This document shows positions 53,919-63,304 of a stretch of DNA of 64,000 nucleotides, piece after piece. The notes under the pieces are model-generated. The model did not search any database. It saw only the letters and a list, made by a program, of their open reading frames with translations, and was not told the DNA's origin. The translations under genes were made by a program, and so were the position numbers. Source of the stretch: Pseudomonadota bacterium (GTDB lineage Bacteria; Pseudomonadota; Gammaproteobacteria; Acidiferrobacterales; UBA6901); contig JAJXUF010000001.1 in the NCBI GenBank assembly GCA_021783175.1, positions 1-64,000 on the forward strand. Reading direction: 5' to 3'. Each line of letters opens with the position of its first letter. The first letter of the stretch is position 1.

Positions 53919-55214
53919 TCAGTGTTGACGTTTACGCCGATACCAGCCGAGCCAGGCCACAAATCCGAGCAGTAGCCACCAGTCGCCGCGCTTCAGCGGA
54001 TCGACAGGGGTTGGGCTCAAGCTGCAACCACTCGTGCCGCTGGTGCGGGTATCTGTTGTGGCGCTCAGCGTGCCGGTCGCGATGCCACCCGGATCGCTGA
54101 TCGCGCCAGCGGTTGGATTGCTGTCATTGGTGCCGTTATCGACGATAGTCAGTTCGACACAGTAATTACCCTGGGTGAGTCCGGGAGTGTAAGTGAGCCC
54201 GGATGCGCAAGTACCCGGGCTTCCTGGCGCGGAGGAAACGGCATTTCCTCCGGACGTGTCGAAGTTGCCCCATGTCCTGGTGTTCGGATTGTATTTGCGA
54301 TAGAGGGCTTTCGCCGGCAACGGGCTTGCCAACGGAATCACCACATTGACCGTGCCCGGTGCCGATGTTATTGAAAAATCGTAATACAGGTGCAATGGAT
54401 ACTGGTACGCGGGATCCGGATCTTGGGGAATATTGTGCGCCGCCAGGTCGGTATCGCCCAGACGGTATCCTGCCACGCCGGTGATGCCGGGGGCCAATGT
54501 GCCACCGCTGGTGGTAAGCGGCCCTGGCTCAATCACTGTTCCGGTGAGATGCAGAAAGTAATGCACGCCGCCAAACCCTGATGGGTCGTTGGCCGGCACG
54601 GTGGCCGCATAGTTAAGGGTAAATGCGCCGCCATTAGCGCCGCCCCACGTCAGGTTGCCAGCACCGTTCGAAAATGTCTCTCCGGTGCAAGCCATCAACG
54701 GGGCCGAGCAGTTGAGCGGCTGCCATGCGTTGGTTCCCATGTCGATCGCCGGAATGGCGTTCCAGGTCACACGCCAGCCGCTGAAATCGAGCGTAGTCGT
54801 GCTCAGCTGGGTTACGGGAGATGTCACGAAATCCATGCCAGTGTTCCCGAAGAAGGACCACGGCTGGTCGATGCCGATGTTTTCCGAGCCGTCGGGAAAG
54901 CCGGTATGGCTGCCTGTAGCCGAGGTTACGATACCGATAGGTACGCCAAAGTACGCGGCGATCGGGGTTCTTTCTCCTGACTCTATTTTTGAGTCTCCAT
55001 TGGTATCCATGCCGAAATAGGATCCGCTGGTAACAAATGCATTGTTAGTGGCAGCCCGCACCCCCGGGTCAAACATCAGCACCGAGCCCGTGGGCAACGT
55101 CGCGACGGCCAGAGCGTTCCCGGCCGTCATTGCGCCGGCGAGCAGCAGCGCCGAACACAACACAGATTTCCGCAGTATTGTCGCGGCAATCATATTTTGA
55201 TCTTTATGTTTCAT
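53919..55214 (-). CDS. JDVT-CTERM-like sorted surface protein
   Basis: A 431-residue exported protein (signal peptide ending GNALA). Residues about 60-270 are an ectodomain shared with the two VPLPA-CTERM proteins at the right end: EF-hand-like loop DTNGDSKIESGE, FFGNTGMDF, LDFSGWRVTWN, AWQPLNCSA and FTLNYAATVP...YFLHLTGTV. A second beta-rich region follows (about 280-390). The C-terminus is a tripartite sorting signal: invariant Cys (SGCSLSP, Cys about 397), hydrophobic helix WWLLLGFVAWLGWY and basic RRKRQH. AGGAG lies before the start. Likely anchored or released by the coupled protease downstream. Confidence 0.85.
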   Translation of the reverse strand: MKHKDQNMIAATILRKSVLCSALLLAGAMTAGNALAVATLPTGSVLMFDPGVRAATNNAFVTSGSYFGMDTNGDSKIESGERTPIAAYFGVPIGIVTSATGSHTGFPDGSENIGIDQPWSFFGNTGMDFVTSPVTQLSTTTLDFSGWRVTWNAIPAIDMGTNAWQPLNCSAPLMACTGETFSNGAGNLTWGGANGGAFTLNYAATVPANDPSGFGGVHYFLHLTGTVIEPGPLTTSGGTLAPGITGVAGYRLGDTDLAAHNIPQDPDPAYQYPLHLYYDFSITSAPGTVNVVIPLASPLPAKALYRKYNPNTRTWGNFDTSGGNAVSSAPGSPGTCASGLTYTPGLTQGNYCVELTIVDNGTNDSNPTAGAISDPGGIATGTLSATTDTRTSGTSGCSLSPTPVDPLKRGDWWLLLGFVAWLGWYRRKRQH

Positions 55215-55340
55215 GATGCTTGTCTCCTCTCACCACATTGCATAGTAGTAATGGCTTTCTGGTTGTCAGTTCCCGTGCGTCGATCCTGCGGCACATTCCG
55301 GTACTTTTCGTATCGACTAGAAAGCATTTTGCGTTTCAGC

Positions 55341-56660
55341 TCAGAATTTGTAGCCAACGCTCACGTCAAAAGAGTCCTGCTGCATCTGTATCGACCCCGA
55401 GTTGCCAATGTAAGTCGGCCCGTATTGTTTGAACGTGAACGCATGCATGTAAGCGAAGTTCCATTCCAGGGTCTGGCTGCTCCGGTACGTCCCTCCCAGC
55501 GTCAAATGATTCTGCGTCGTGGCCGGTGCCACGATGTTGAACGCGATTTGCGAGCTTTGGTCGATGGGACTCTTTCCGTAGTTCCAGCCGCCGCGCACGG
55601 TCCACTTCGGATTCAAGTCGTAATTCAACCCGATCTTGTATACCGTCTGATCGTGCCAGCCGAATCCCAGACCGCCGTCCAGGCCGAGTGCATTGACACT
55701 TTTGCTGACCGGGTAGAGACCACCGGAGGTATTCGGTCCCGGGTTCGCAATTGCAGGAACGCCGGAATAGAGATAGCGCTCGATATCGAACGCCACGGTC
55801 GCCTTCTTGGTCGCTTTGAATGCAGCACCGATGATCCAGTTTGCGGGTGTATCAAAGGAGCCATGCCCTGCAAAGAGTTCTGAATATTCGTGGAAACGGC
55901 GATTGTAGACTTTCGACGTCGCCGAAGCGCCGAGAGTGAGCCGGTCGTCGGCGAGGTATTTTCCGGTCCAGCCCACTCGCACGCCCAACCCGTAGCTCCA
56001 GTCTTCGCCATTGTTGGTCAGGTGGTCGGCGTTGCCCGACGCCGTGAACGTCGTGAAGTTACCCAGCCCGTAGGCCACGAATCGCTGCATCCCCACCACG
56101 AGCGAGGCGCCCACAGAATTTTTCTTGTCGAAAGCGTAGGCGATGGTCGGATTGAACTGCGCAATGAAAAGGCTCACGCCGAGGTTGCCGGTATCGGTGC
56201 CGCCTGTTGGCGTATGCAGCGGATTTTGGTTGAGGTCGTAGAGATTCTTGGAGTAATTACTGCCGCCGCCCCCGACCGGCACGAAATTGAACCCATATGA
56301 CCAGTCGCCTTTATTCTTGACCCAGGCGATGGCTGGCATGAGATAGAGGTCGTCCCACTTGGGGGAGCCCTCGTCACCGCCCAGGCCGATGACGCTTTTT
56401 GACTCGATTCCGCCGAGTGTCGCCGAGGCACGCGGCGAAAACAGACCGACGTCCAGGTCGAAGCGACTGCCCACTAATTGCAGGTTGGCCGGATTTGTTG
56501 CGCTGGATAATCCATCCTGGGCATAGGCGACACCGGCACCGCCCATTCCGATCGATTTGGCGCCAAAGCCGATCATGAACATGCCGTTGGTCGCGAAAGC
56601 GGCCGCCGGCATCGTGAGGCCGACAGCCAGCGCCAGGGTCCGTTTGGTAAATAATTTCAT
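55341..56660 (-). CDS. FadL/TodX-type outer-membrane transport protein
   Basis: A 439-residue beta-barrel with signal peptide (LALAVGLTMPAAAFA) and the OmpP1/FadL hallmarks: NGMFMIGFGAKSIGMGGAGVAYAQD directly after cleavage, SSATNPANLQLVGSRFD, and VRGGWNYGKSPI in the late barrel. It ends in a terminal strand with Phe (VSVGYKF). Takes up long-chain fatty acids or other hydrophobic compounds. Start has the strong GAGGAGCGAGGAG. It is 126 bp upstream of the JDVT-CTERM gene on the same strand, perhaps one operon. Confidence 0.92.
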   Translation of the reverse strand: MKLFTKRTLALAVGLTMPAAAFATNGMFMIGFGAKSIGMGGAGVAYAQDGLSSATNPANLQLVGSRFDLDVGLFSPRASATLGGIESKSVIGLGGDEGSPKWDDLYLMPAIAWVKNKGDWSYGFNFVPVGGGGSNYSKNLYDLNQNPLHTPTGGTDTGNLGVSLFIAQFNPTIAYAFDKKNSVGASLVVGMQRFVAYGLGNFTTFTASGNADHLTNNGEDWSYGLGVRVGWTGKYLADDRLTLGASATSKVYNRRFHEYSELFAGHGSFDTPANWIIGAAFKATKKATVAFDIERYLYSGVPAIANPGPNTSGGLYPVSKSVNALGLDGGLGFGWHDQTVYKIGLNYDLNPKWTVRGGWNYGKSPIDQSSQIAFNIVAPATTQNHLTLGGTYRSSQTLEWNFAYMHAFTFKQYGPTYIGNSGSIQMQQDSFDVSVGYKF

Positions 56661-57483
56661 CTCCTCGCTCCTCTTCTTCTTAGGCGATACATCTCGTTTT
56701 TCTAGGTATCGCGTTTGGTTTTTTTGTATCTGTATGTTGTTTTGGTTCTAACTCGTGTCGCGTGTCGGTCAAGTGACCGGCATACCGCTAGGTGCTTTTG
56801 ACAATCCTTGTCCCGCGGTGCGTGACTGTGCGATTTTCTGCACCCCACGCCGCAAAATGCCAAGCGGACATGCCTGTGTACTGCTAGCGGTGAAAATCGG
56901 CAGGTTAGTGGAGGGGTCGCGCTGACCGCTTGTGCCCCTTGAAACCCCCAACCACAGGCGCCGTCGAATCCGTTCGTTTTCTTCAACGCGTTCGAGCGCT
57001 AGGCACTTAACGCGTCAATTCAATCGCCTCCTATGCGCTTCGTCTCTATCTTGTAGTTATGCTTATCAATTCGCCGGGGTGACTACGCTTGCATGTTGAA
57101 CAGCGGTCATTAAATTGTCAAGATTCGTCCGTGTCTACACAGGATTTGGTACAAGTGAAAATACCTCGATGATCGGAATTCTGAAGCACAGAAATTAGGT
57201 TCTTCATTCAGTCGTGGATGCTAAGAATCTGTTTAGCGGCGGCCTCCTTAGGAAATACACGTCTGACAAAGTGGACCGATGGTATCGCGAATGTCAACAT
57301 CCGCAGATGTCATGACAATGTGGACCGACGGCAAATGCTCGACGAAATGATCCCTGTCCATGCAGATCGGGCAAGAAATTCAAGCACTGCTGCGGTGCTG
57401 GCGATGCGCGCCGACAAGATTCTGGCTTCTCTTCGGCGGGTCAGTTCGTCCGTCATAGTGCGCGCGTTTCTGACAACTGCCCA
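56661..57483. other. Divergent intergenic region with small palindromes
   Basis: About 820 bp between fadL (minus) and the O-GlcNAc-transferase-like gene (plus). It contains the palindromes CGGTCAAGTGACCG (56766-56779) and TGTCATGACA (57308-57317), possible operator sites. No consensus sigma-54 site and no convincing gene. Confidence 0.45.
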
Positions 57484-59802
57484 GTGAAAAATACATCGCA
57501 GATGTCAGAGGCGACGCGCATTTTCGCGCTTGGAAATGCGCTGGCTGCACAAGGCCGCATAGAAGAGGCCATTGCCCACTATCGGCGGGCGCTGGGGCTC
57601 AACCCCGGTTTTCCCGACGCCCACACCAATCTTGCCAATGCGTTACGGGTGCTGGGCTCAAACGAGCAAGCGATCGCTCACTTTGAGCGAGCCCTCGAAC
57701 TCAAACCCAATCAAGCTTCGGTGCACAACAACTGTGCCAACGCGCTGCGAGTGCTTGGCAGACAGGATAAAGCGATAGGACACTACGAGCGTGCGCTAGC
57801 AATCCAACCAGATTACGTGGAAGCACACCACAATCTCGGTCTTGCGCTGGCTGCCTGTGGCGACCTTGGCCGGGCCATCGCGCACTACCAGCGTGCCGTT
57901 ACGCTTGCACCGGATTTCGTTGAGGGTCACTACAACCTCGGCAATGCGCTGTGGGCGCAGGGCCAGAATGAGCAGGCGATTGCGCATTTTGAGCGTGTGC
58001 TGGTGCTGAGGCCAAGCTCTGGCCAGGCCCACAACAGTCTGGGCAATGTCCGCTGGGCGCAACGTCATTTCAATGAGGCGGCATCGCACTATGAGCGGGC
58101 CTTGGCGCTGATGCCGGAGTATGCCGACGCGCACAATAATCTTGGACTCACGCTGGCGACGCGCCGTAGCGAAGGCGACCTTGATCGGGCCAGAGTGCAC
58201 TACGAGCGCGCGCTTGCCCTGAGGCCGGAATTTGCACAGACGTATTACAACCTTGGGAACCTCTTGTCGGATCAAGGGAACCTGGAAGGTGCCGTTGCCA
58301 AGTTCGAAAAGACGCTTGAACTCAAGCCGGATTACGCCGATGCGCACAGCAATCTGGGGGCGGCGCTCTGCGTGCTGGGAATGGTCGGCCAGTCGGCGAT
58401 TCACTGCGAGCGCGCGCTGGTGCTTCGGCCAGACGATGCGTTAGCACACAACAATTTCGCGCAAGCTTTGTGGCTGCAGGGCAGCAATGAGCAGGCGATC
58501 GCCCATTACCAACGCGCCATGGCGCTGCAGCCTGACTACGTCGAGGCTCACAGCAATCTCTTGATGGCGCTGAATTACTTGTCAGGCAATGATCCCGTGG
58601 CCGTGTACAAGGCACATCGGGATTATGCGGCAAAGCGGGAATCGCCGCTGGCCGCTTTCCGGCCCGTGCTGGCCGTTGATCGTTCGCCCAGCAGGCGACT
58701 TCGGGTCGGCTATGTTTCAGCTGATTATCGGCAGCATTCCGTCGCGTTCTTTCTTGAACCGTTGTTGTCGAATCACGACCACGATCGTTTCGAAATATTT
58801 TGCTACTCCAATCACCAGCAAGAAGACGAAGTGACGAAGCGGCTGCGGCGGCATGCCGACCATTGGCGACACATTGCCCGTGTGCCGGACGATGTCGTCG
58901 CCGAGCAGATCCGGACAGATCGAATCGATATCCTGGTCGACCTGAGTGGCCATACCGCCCATAACCGTCTTCTCGTTTTCGCCCGTCGGCCTGCGCCTAT
59001 TCAGGTTACCTGGCTGGGCTACCCGAATACGACCGGTCTGTCGGCCATGGACTACCGGATCACGGACAGTTTCGCAGACCCGGTCGGAATGACCGAAGAT
59101 TTTCACTCCGAGACGCTCATTCGATTGCCAGAGAGTTTTTCCTGTTATCAGCCACCAGCCGACGCGCCCGAAGTCTCTCGGCTTCCTGCGTTCGAGAAGG
59201 GATACGTACGTTTCGGTTCCTTCAATAATTTGGCGAAGATTACACCAGAAGTCATGGAGGTGTGGGCAAGGATACTGAAAGCAGTGCCGGATTCCCGGTT
59301 GACGCTCAAGAATCTCAATCTCCGCGAACCTGCAATCCAAGAGAATGTGCGAAATGCCTTCTTTCGCCTGGGTATCGCACCAGATAGGCTGGAGGTGCTG
59401 GGGCCTGACAAGTCCGCAACAGTCCATCTCGAGCGATACGCGAGCATTGATATCGGCCTGGATCCGTTTCCCTACAACGGCGCAACTACGACGTGCGAGG
59501 CGCTCTGGATGGGTGTACCAGTCGTTGTGCTCGCCGGAAGAACCCACGCCGGCAGGGTGGGTGTCAGTCAACTAAGCAACCTAGGATATGTCGATTTGGT
59601 CGCGCAATCGGTAGAAGAATACGTGACTATCGCTTCGACTGTGGCTGCCGACCTTGAGCGCCTCAGCACGCTGCGTGCGGTTCTTCGCAAGCGAGTCGCG
59701 GCGTCCCCGCTGACGAACGCGCCGCGCTTCGCCCAAAACCTGGAACAGGCCTACCTTTCGATGTGGAAAAAGTGGGTCACTGAGATGCAATCAGGTGGTT
59801 AA
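57484..59802 (+). CDS. SPINDLY-type TPR O-GlcNAc transferase (GT41)
   Basis: A 772-residue protein. Residues about 8-370 are roughly ten TPR motifs (GRIEEAIAHYRRALGLNPGF, NEQAIAHFERALELKPNQ and so on). The rest is a GT41 catalytic domain: RRLRVGYVSADYRQHSVAFFLEPLL, IDILVDLSGHTAHNRLLVFARRPAPIQVTWLGYPNTTG with the GHT His, MDYRITDSFADP, VRFGSFNNLAKITPEVMEVWARIL, and DPFPYNGATTTCEALWMGVPVVVLAG, which binds the UDP-sugar. It would glycosylate proteins on Ser/Thr in the cytoplasm. Start GTG at 57484; an ATG at 57502 is an equal candidate. Followed by a short hairpin. Confidence 0.88.
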   Translation: MKNTSQMSEATRIFALGNALAAQGRIEEAIAHYRRALGLNPGFPDAHTNLANALRVLGSNEQAIAHFERALELKPNQASVHNNCANALRVLGRQDKAIGHYERALAIQPDYVEAHHNLGLALAACGDLGRAIAHYQRAVTLAPDFVEGHYNLGNALWAQGQNEQAIAHFERVLVLRPSSGQAHNSLGNVRWAQRHFNEAASHYERALALMPEYADAHNNLGLTLATRRSEGDLDRARVHYERALALRPEFAQTYYNLGNLLSDQGNLEGAVAKFEKTLELKPDYADAHSNLGAALCVLGMVGQSAIHCERALVLRPDDALAHNNFAQALWLQGSNEQAIAHYQRAMALQPDYVEAHSNLLMALNYLSGNDPVAVYKAHRDYAAKRESPLAAFRPVLAVDRSPSRRLRVGYVSADYRQHSVAFFLEPLLSNHDHDRFEIFCYSNHQQEDEVTKRLRRHADHWRHIARVPDDVVAEQIRTDRIDILVDLSGHTAHNRLLVFARRPAPIQVTWLGYPNTTGLSAMDYRITDSFADPVGMTEDFHSETLIRLPESFSCYQPPADAPEVSRLPAFEKGYVRFGSFNNLAKITPEVMEVWARILKAVPDSRLTLKNLNLREPAIQENVRNAFFRLGIAPDRLEVLGPDKSATVHLERYASIDIGLDPFPYNGATTTCEALWMGVPVVVLAGRTHAGRVGVSQLSNLGYVDLVAQSVEEYVTIASTVAADLERLSTLRAVLRKRVAASPLTNAPRFAQNLEQAYLSMWKKWVTEMQSGG

Positions 59803-59818
59803 GCGGCAATTTTGCCGC
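59803..59818 (+). terminator. Palindromic hairpin after the O-GlcNAc-transferase gene
   Basis: GCGGCAATTTTGCCGC immediately follows the stop codon; arms GCGGC/GCCGC around an A/T core. Short stem, terminator-like, and it may serve both convergent genes. Confidence 0.5.
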
Positions 59819-60090
59819 CCGGGGTTTGCAGCAGCGCGCATAAAGCTGTTCATTCAACGATTACCAGCGAACACCTGAACGTATTGTCGCGGCTTGTCGG
59901 TTGCGATGCCGCAATGGCTGAAATGGATAGCTCATTTCGGAATGCGACGCAACGACGATCATTTCACTTTGGTGGGGAAAATTGGCGCTCCCTTGCCTAG
60001 ACCAGCCGTGACAATTGTGGGAACGGATGTCATATGCGCCGCAGGGCGTGCTTGTCCTGCATCTACCTCTTAGCCGTCACGGCAACGCAG
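59819..60090. other. Intergenic region between convergent genes
   Basis: 272 bp between the two convergent TPR-protein genes. Nothing recognisable beyond the hairpin at its left edge. Confidence 0.4.
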
Positions 60091-61767
60091 TCACCCGATC
60101 ATCTGCAAACCAGACAGGGTATCCTTCAATTCGCGCAAGTAAGGTTCGTAGTGTTTCCAGCGACCAGCCGAGGTTTGGTAGATCGGTTGCCTCACCTGAT
60201 CGTAGCTCGCCGTGTTGACGTAGCGCCCCGACTTGTAAAACTCGAGACACTTTTGGTGCCATGTCAGTTCGCAGAACTCGAGTAGTCTTCGCACCTCCTT
60301 TTCTGGCGAGCTGACGAGCTGTTCGTACTGCATGTCCAGAATCCAGATCGACAGGATAGATCGCCAGTGAGTCATGAGGCGCCGGTATTGCAGGTAGACT
60401 TCGCCGAGGGCATGCAGGCTCGATGTATAGGGGTGGGTATTGCCGAAATTCTGGAAGTAGCAGGACAGACAAGTATCCAAGGGATGTCGCATCGTATGAA
60501 TGATGCGCGCATTGGGGAACAGTTTCTCGATGAGACCGAGGCGTTCATAGTTACCGGGCAGCTTGTCGGTGACGAACCGGGCTCCCCCTGAAATCTCGGT
60601 GATGGCGTCGAGATACGGTCTCGCCAGTGCGGCCATATCCTCGGACGTAGCTTCACGCAGGCACTCAGGATATGGTTCCTGGCTGCCCAGAACATCCCGA
60701 ACGCGATGTTCAAGATCGTTCAAAAACTCGAGTTCGCCGCCGGCAGCGACATCCGGGTGGCTCGCCAGTATCTGTTCCACCAGCGATGTTCCTGAACGGG
60801 GCATTCCTACGATGAAAATCGGGATAGGCGCCGCCTGCAATGGTTCCTTTACGGAACGCAGGTTCGCTGATCGTATGATTTCAATGATTCGATCTGTCTT
60901 GCGGCGCTGTTCCTCCGTGGCTGGCGGAAGCGGATTCAGCGTGTTTGCGGCCTGGAATTGCTTAAAGGCGGCATCGTATTCAGCCGATTTGTCGTACAAG
61001 GTGCCGAGAGCAAAATGGAGTTCTTGTCGCTGCGAAGGTGCCCACATCGGACGCGTGAGCATCTTTTCGAGAAGCGACGCTGCTTGCTCGGCACGACCAT
61101 ACTTCGGAGCCAGCTTGGCGTAGACGATTGCGGCGCCGAATGACGGAGCAGCGCTGGAGACGATGGTGCTTACGCATTGCCAGGCGGCATCTTGGTGGCC
61201 TTGTCGCTCCAATACCAGAGCTTTACTTGCCAGGGCTTCCGAGTGACTCGGATTTTTGGCCAACGCGGCTTCGCACTGGGTCAGCGCCTCTGCCAACTCA
61301 CCCCGGAATATCAGGATATTTGCCAAGAAGATGGCTGCGTCGATGAGCGACGGGGCAAGGCGCATCGCCTCCCTCAGATGCTGGATTGCCATGTCGTGAT
61401 GACCAAGGTCCCGGGCAAGACAGCCCATGTGCATATGGCCTTCGGCAAAGTCGGGGCGCAGCTGCAGCATGGCCTGGAAAGGTTTCGCGGCTTCTTCAAG
61501 ACGTCGCTGCATGATCAGGGACAGCCCAAGGTAGCAGTGATGCTGGAAGACTCTTGGTTCGAGGGAAACTAGTGTCTGATAACAGGATTCGGCATCGCGG
61601 AATTCGCCGAGCCTGCCGTGAATCGCGCCCAGGATGGAGAGGACTTCCCGGTTGTTCGGGGCTTCGCGAATCAATCGGATTCCGACGGCTCGTGCTTCCA
61701 CTAGCCGGTTTGCTTGAAACAGCCGGATCAGTTCCTGCGCCTCCTTGTCGATTGAATGCTTGCCCAT
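60091..61767 (-). CDS. TPR-containing sulfotransferase
   Basis: About 558 residues from the ATG at 61767. The N-terminal half has TPR motifs (FQANRLVEARAVGIRLIREAP, LGEFRDAESCYQTLVSLEPR, AEALTQCEAALAKNPSHSEAL). The C-terminal half is a sulfotransferase: PAPS 5'-phosphosulfate loop IPIFIVGMPRSGTSLVEQIL, then ASHPDVAAGGELEFL, and the 3'-phosphate-binding NARIIHTMRHPLDTCLSCYFQNF. TPR-sulfotransferases of this type are common next to GT41 proteins. The upstream frame to 61923 is unlikely to be translated. Substrate unknown; protein or glycan sulfation is possible. Confidence 0.88.
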   Translation of the reverse strand: MGKHSIDKEAQELIRLFQANRLVEARAVGIRLIREAPNNREVLSILGAIHGRLGEFRDAESCYQTLVSLEPRVFQHHCYLGLSLIMQRRLEEAAKPFQAMLQLRPDFAEGHMHMGCLARDLGHHDMAIQHLREAMRLAPSLIDAAIFLANILIFRGELAEALTQCEAALAKNPSHSEALASKALVLERQGHQDAAWQCVSTIVSSAAPSFGAAIVYAKLAPKYGRAEQAASLLEKMLTRPMWAPSQRQELHFALGTLYDKSAEYDAAFKQFQAANTLNPLPPATEEQRRKTDRIIEIIRSANLRSVKEPLQAAPIPIFIVGMPRSGTSLVEQILASHPDVAAGGELEFLNDLEHRVRDVLGSQEPYPECLREATSEDMAALARPYLDAITEISGGARFVTDKLPGNYERLGLIEKLFPNARIIHTMRHPLDTCLSCYFQNFGNTHPYTSSLHALGEVYLQYRRLMTHWRSILSIWILDMQYEQLVSSPEKEVRRLLEFCELTWHQKCLEFYKSGRYVNTASYDQVRQPIYQTSAGRWKHYEPYLRELKDTLSGLQMIG

Positions 61768-62267
61768 GTCTAAAACCCGATGTTCTCCGGGACTTCCCGA
61801 TTTCGTGGCGTGGCGGATCGAGGCCAATTTAGAAGAATGTCGGGTACCCGGGTACGAGTTCATCAAATCGATCGAATCGACGATTCGAACACCGACATCA
61901 ACGCGCATGCTGTTGCGCATCATTCTAGCGAGGGAAATTCTCGGGCGATAGGCGGTCTCGCGTTATCCCGGGAGTATTGCGACGCTACGAGCTCAGGGAA
62001 GGTGCGAAGCACCGAGGTGAGCTGTCCGCGGGAGGCTTAGGGTCCGGGCGGGTGGTCGACAGTCACCTGCAAGGACACCCGAAATTCCGCCCAGTCGTTG
62101 TGGGCGAGTGTCTGGTGCGCGCCGGCTCAATCCAAATGCGCAAGGGTGATTTGGAAGTCCCGTTTCACATAACGAGCGGCCGGCGCACATACGTGCATTT
62201 GGAACAATCAGGCCATCCCGGGGTGTCGAAAATATTTACAAATACGCTACAGCGATGAATCGATCGT
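61768..62267. other. Divergent intergenic region
   Basis: About 500 bp between the sulfotransferase gene (minus) and the sigma-54 regulatory region of the VPLPA-CTERM genes. No gene seen. Confidence 0.45.
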
Positions 62268-62285
62268 AATGTCAATGCGGACATT
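62268..62285 (+). promoter_or_regulatory. Candidate PrsR enhancer site (inverted repeat)
   Basis: AATGTC (62268-62273), 6-bp spacer, GACATT (62280-62285), a perfect inverted repeat centred about 50 bp upstream of the -24 element of the sigma-54 promoter. Position suits an upstream activator site for an NtrC-type regulator such as PrsR; binding specificity is not known to me. Confidence 0.4.
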
Positions 62286-62323
62286 GTCTTGTTGTATCTA
62301 CAGTTTTTCGGAATCAGTTACGA

Positions 62324-62339
62324 TGGCACGGGAATTGCT
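62324..62339 (+). promoter_or_regulatory. Sigma-54 promoter of the VPLPA-CTERM genes
   Basis: TGGCACGGGAATTGCT matches the consensus TGGCACG-N4-TTGCW at every defined position. Transcription would start near 62351, giving a leader of about 120 nt before the ATG at 62474. Fits control by the sigma-54 activator PrsR encoded at 14936-16291. Confidence 0.85.
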
Positions 62340-62473
62340 GAGTACAACATCGAAAGAATGGAATTGAGATCTTGCCAGTGCGATTGGATGACGGCTGCTG
62401 CGGTGACCATGCAACAACCGCCGCTTGGCGGAACGTCAAGCTGAATCAAGACATTCAAAATGGAGGAGAAAAT

Positions 62474-63208
62474 ATGCAAAGGAAAACGTTGGCCACTGCC
62501 CTGGGGCTGTCTCTGGGTTTTGCCTGTGCGGCGTCACACGCGGCGTCGATCGGTACCTCAGCATATATGACAATCACGACCGGAAAGGCCGTTAGTACGA
62601 GCCAGGGGATAACAGGATTTACCGGATCTTACTTCGGCGTCGATGCGAACAATGACAACATCATCTCGAACTCCGAGAAGATAGCGCTTTCGCAGGGCAG
62701 TGTCGGACTATTGACCAATATCCTCACTGCGCCTGGGGCTTCGCATTCGGGGACGCCGCTGCCGAGCGACACTAATGCCATCGATGCGCCATGGTATTTC
62801 TTCGGAAATACCGGATCGGACTATCTGACGGCGCCGATTTCCGGGAGTACGACGGCGGGGCTGAATTTTAGCGGCTGGACCATGACGTGGAATGGTTATT
62901 CAGTTATCAATGTAAGCAGCGGCGCATGGCAACCCCTCAACTGTTCCGCCCTGGGCTGCGCCGGTCATACCTTCACCAATGGTAATGCTCAATTCATCTG
63001 GGATGGCATCGAGGGAGACCCCTACAGCCTGAACTATTCGGCGACAATACCGGCCGGAGATCCTTCAGGTCTTGGCAGTGTGAAGTACTACCTGCATCTT
63101 GAGGGTGTCATGAACCCGGTTTTGCCGATACCGTCTGCGGTGTGGTTGCTTTCGTCAGGCTTGCTTGGCCTGCTTGGGGTCGGGATGCGAAAGCGCCATA
63201 GCCGGTAA
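62474..63208 (+). CDS. VPLPA-CTERM sorted surface protein 1
   Basis: A 244-residue exported protein starting MQRKTLATALGLSLGFACAA with GGAGGAG upstream. The signal peptide is cleaved near SHAAS. The ectodomain has the EF-hand-like loop DANNDNIISNSE, FFGNTGSDY, LNFSGWTMTWN, AWQPLNCSALGCAGHTFTNG and YSLNYSATIP...YYLHLEGVM. The C-terminus is a VPLPA-CTERM tail: LPIPSAVWLLSSGLLGLLGV followed by RKRHSR. The motif has Ile and Ser variants (LPIPSAVW) of VPLPAAVW. Likely substrate of the XrtD-type exosortase at 23947. Confidence 0.9.
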   Translation: MQRKTLATALGLSLGFACAASHAASIGTSAYMTITTGKAVSTSQGITGFTGSYFGVDANNDNIISNSEKIALSQGSVGLLTNILTAPGASHSGTPLPSDTNAIDAPWYFFGNTGSDYLTAPISGSTTAGLNFSGWTMTWNGYSVINVSSGAWQPLNCSALGCAGHTFTNGNAQFIWDGIEGDPYSLNYSATIPAGDPSGLGSVKYYLHLEGVMNPVLPIPSAVWLLSSGLLGLLGVGMRKRHSR

Positions 63209-63304
63209 AGAGATTGCCGGAATTGTTCTGGCCACTTCGTTCGGCAAGGATGACGCCTGGAACATCGCTTCGGGTGTCCAGACCACTCCAATCGGAGGAA
63301 TGAC

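Noticed and set aside
62340..62473. Leader of the VPLPA-CTERM gene as a cyclic-di-GMP riboswitch
   Set aside because: The leader has short self-complementary parts but lacks the conserved GEMM core motifs, so no riboswitch call is justified.
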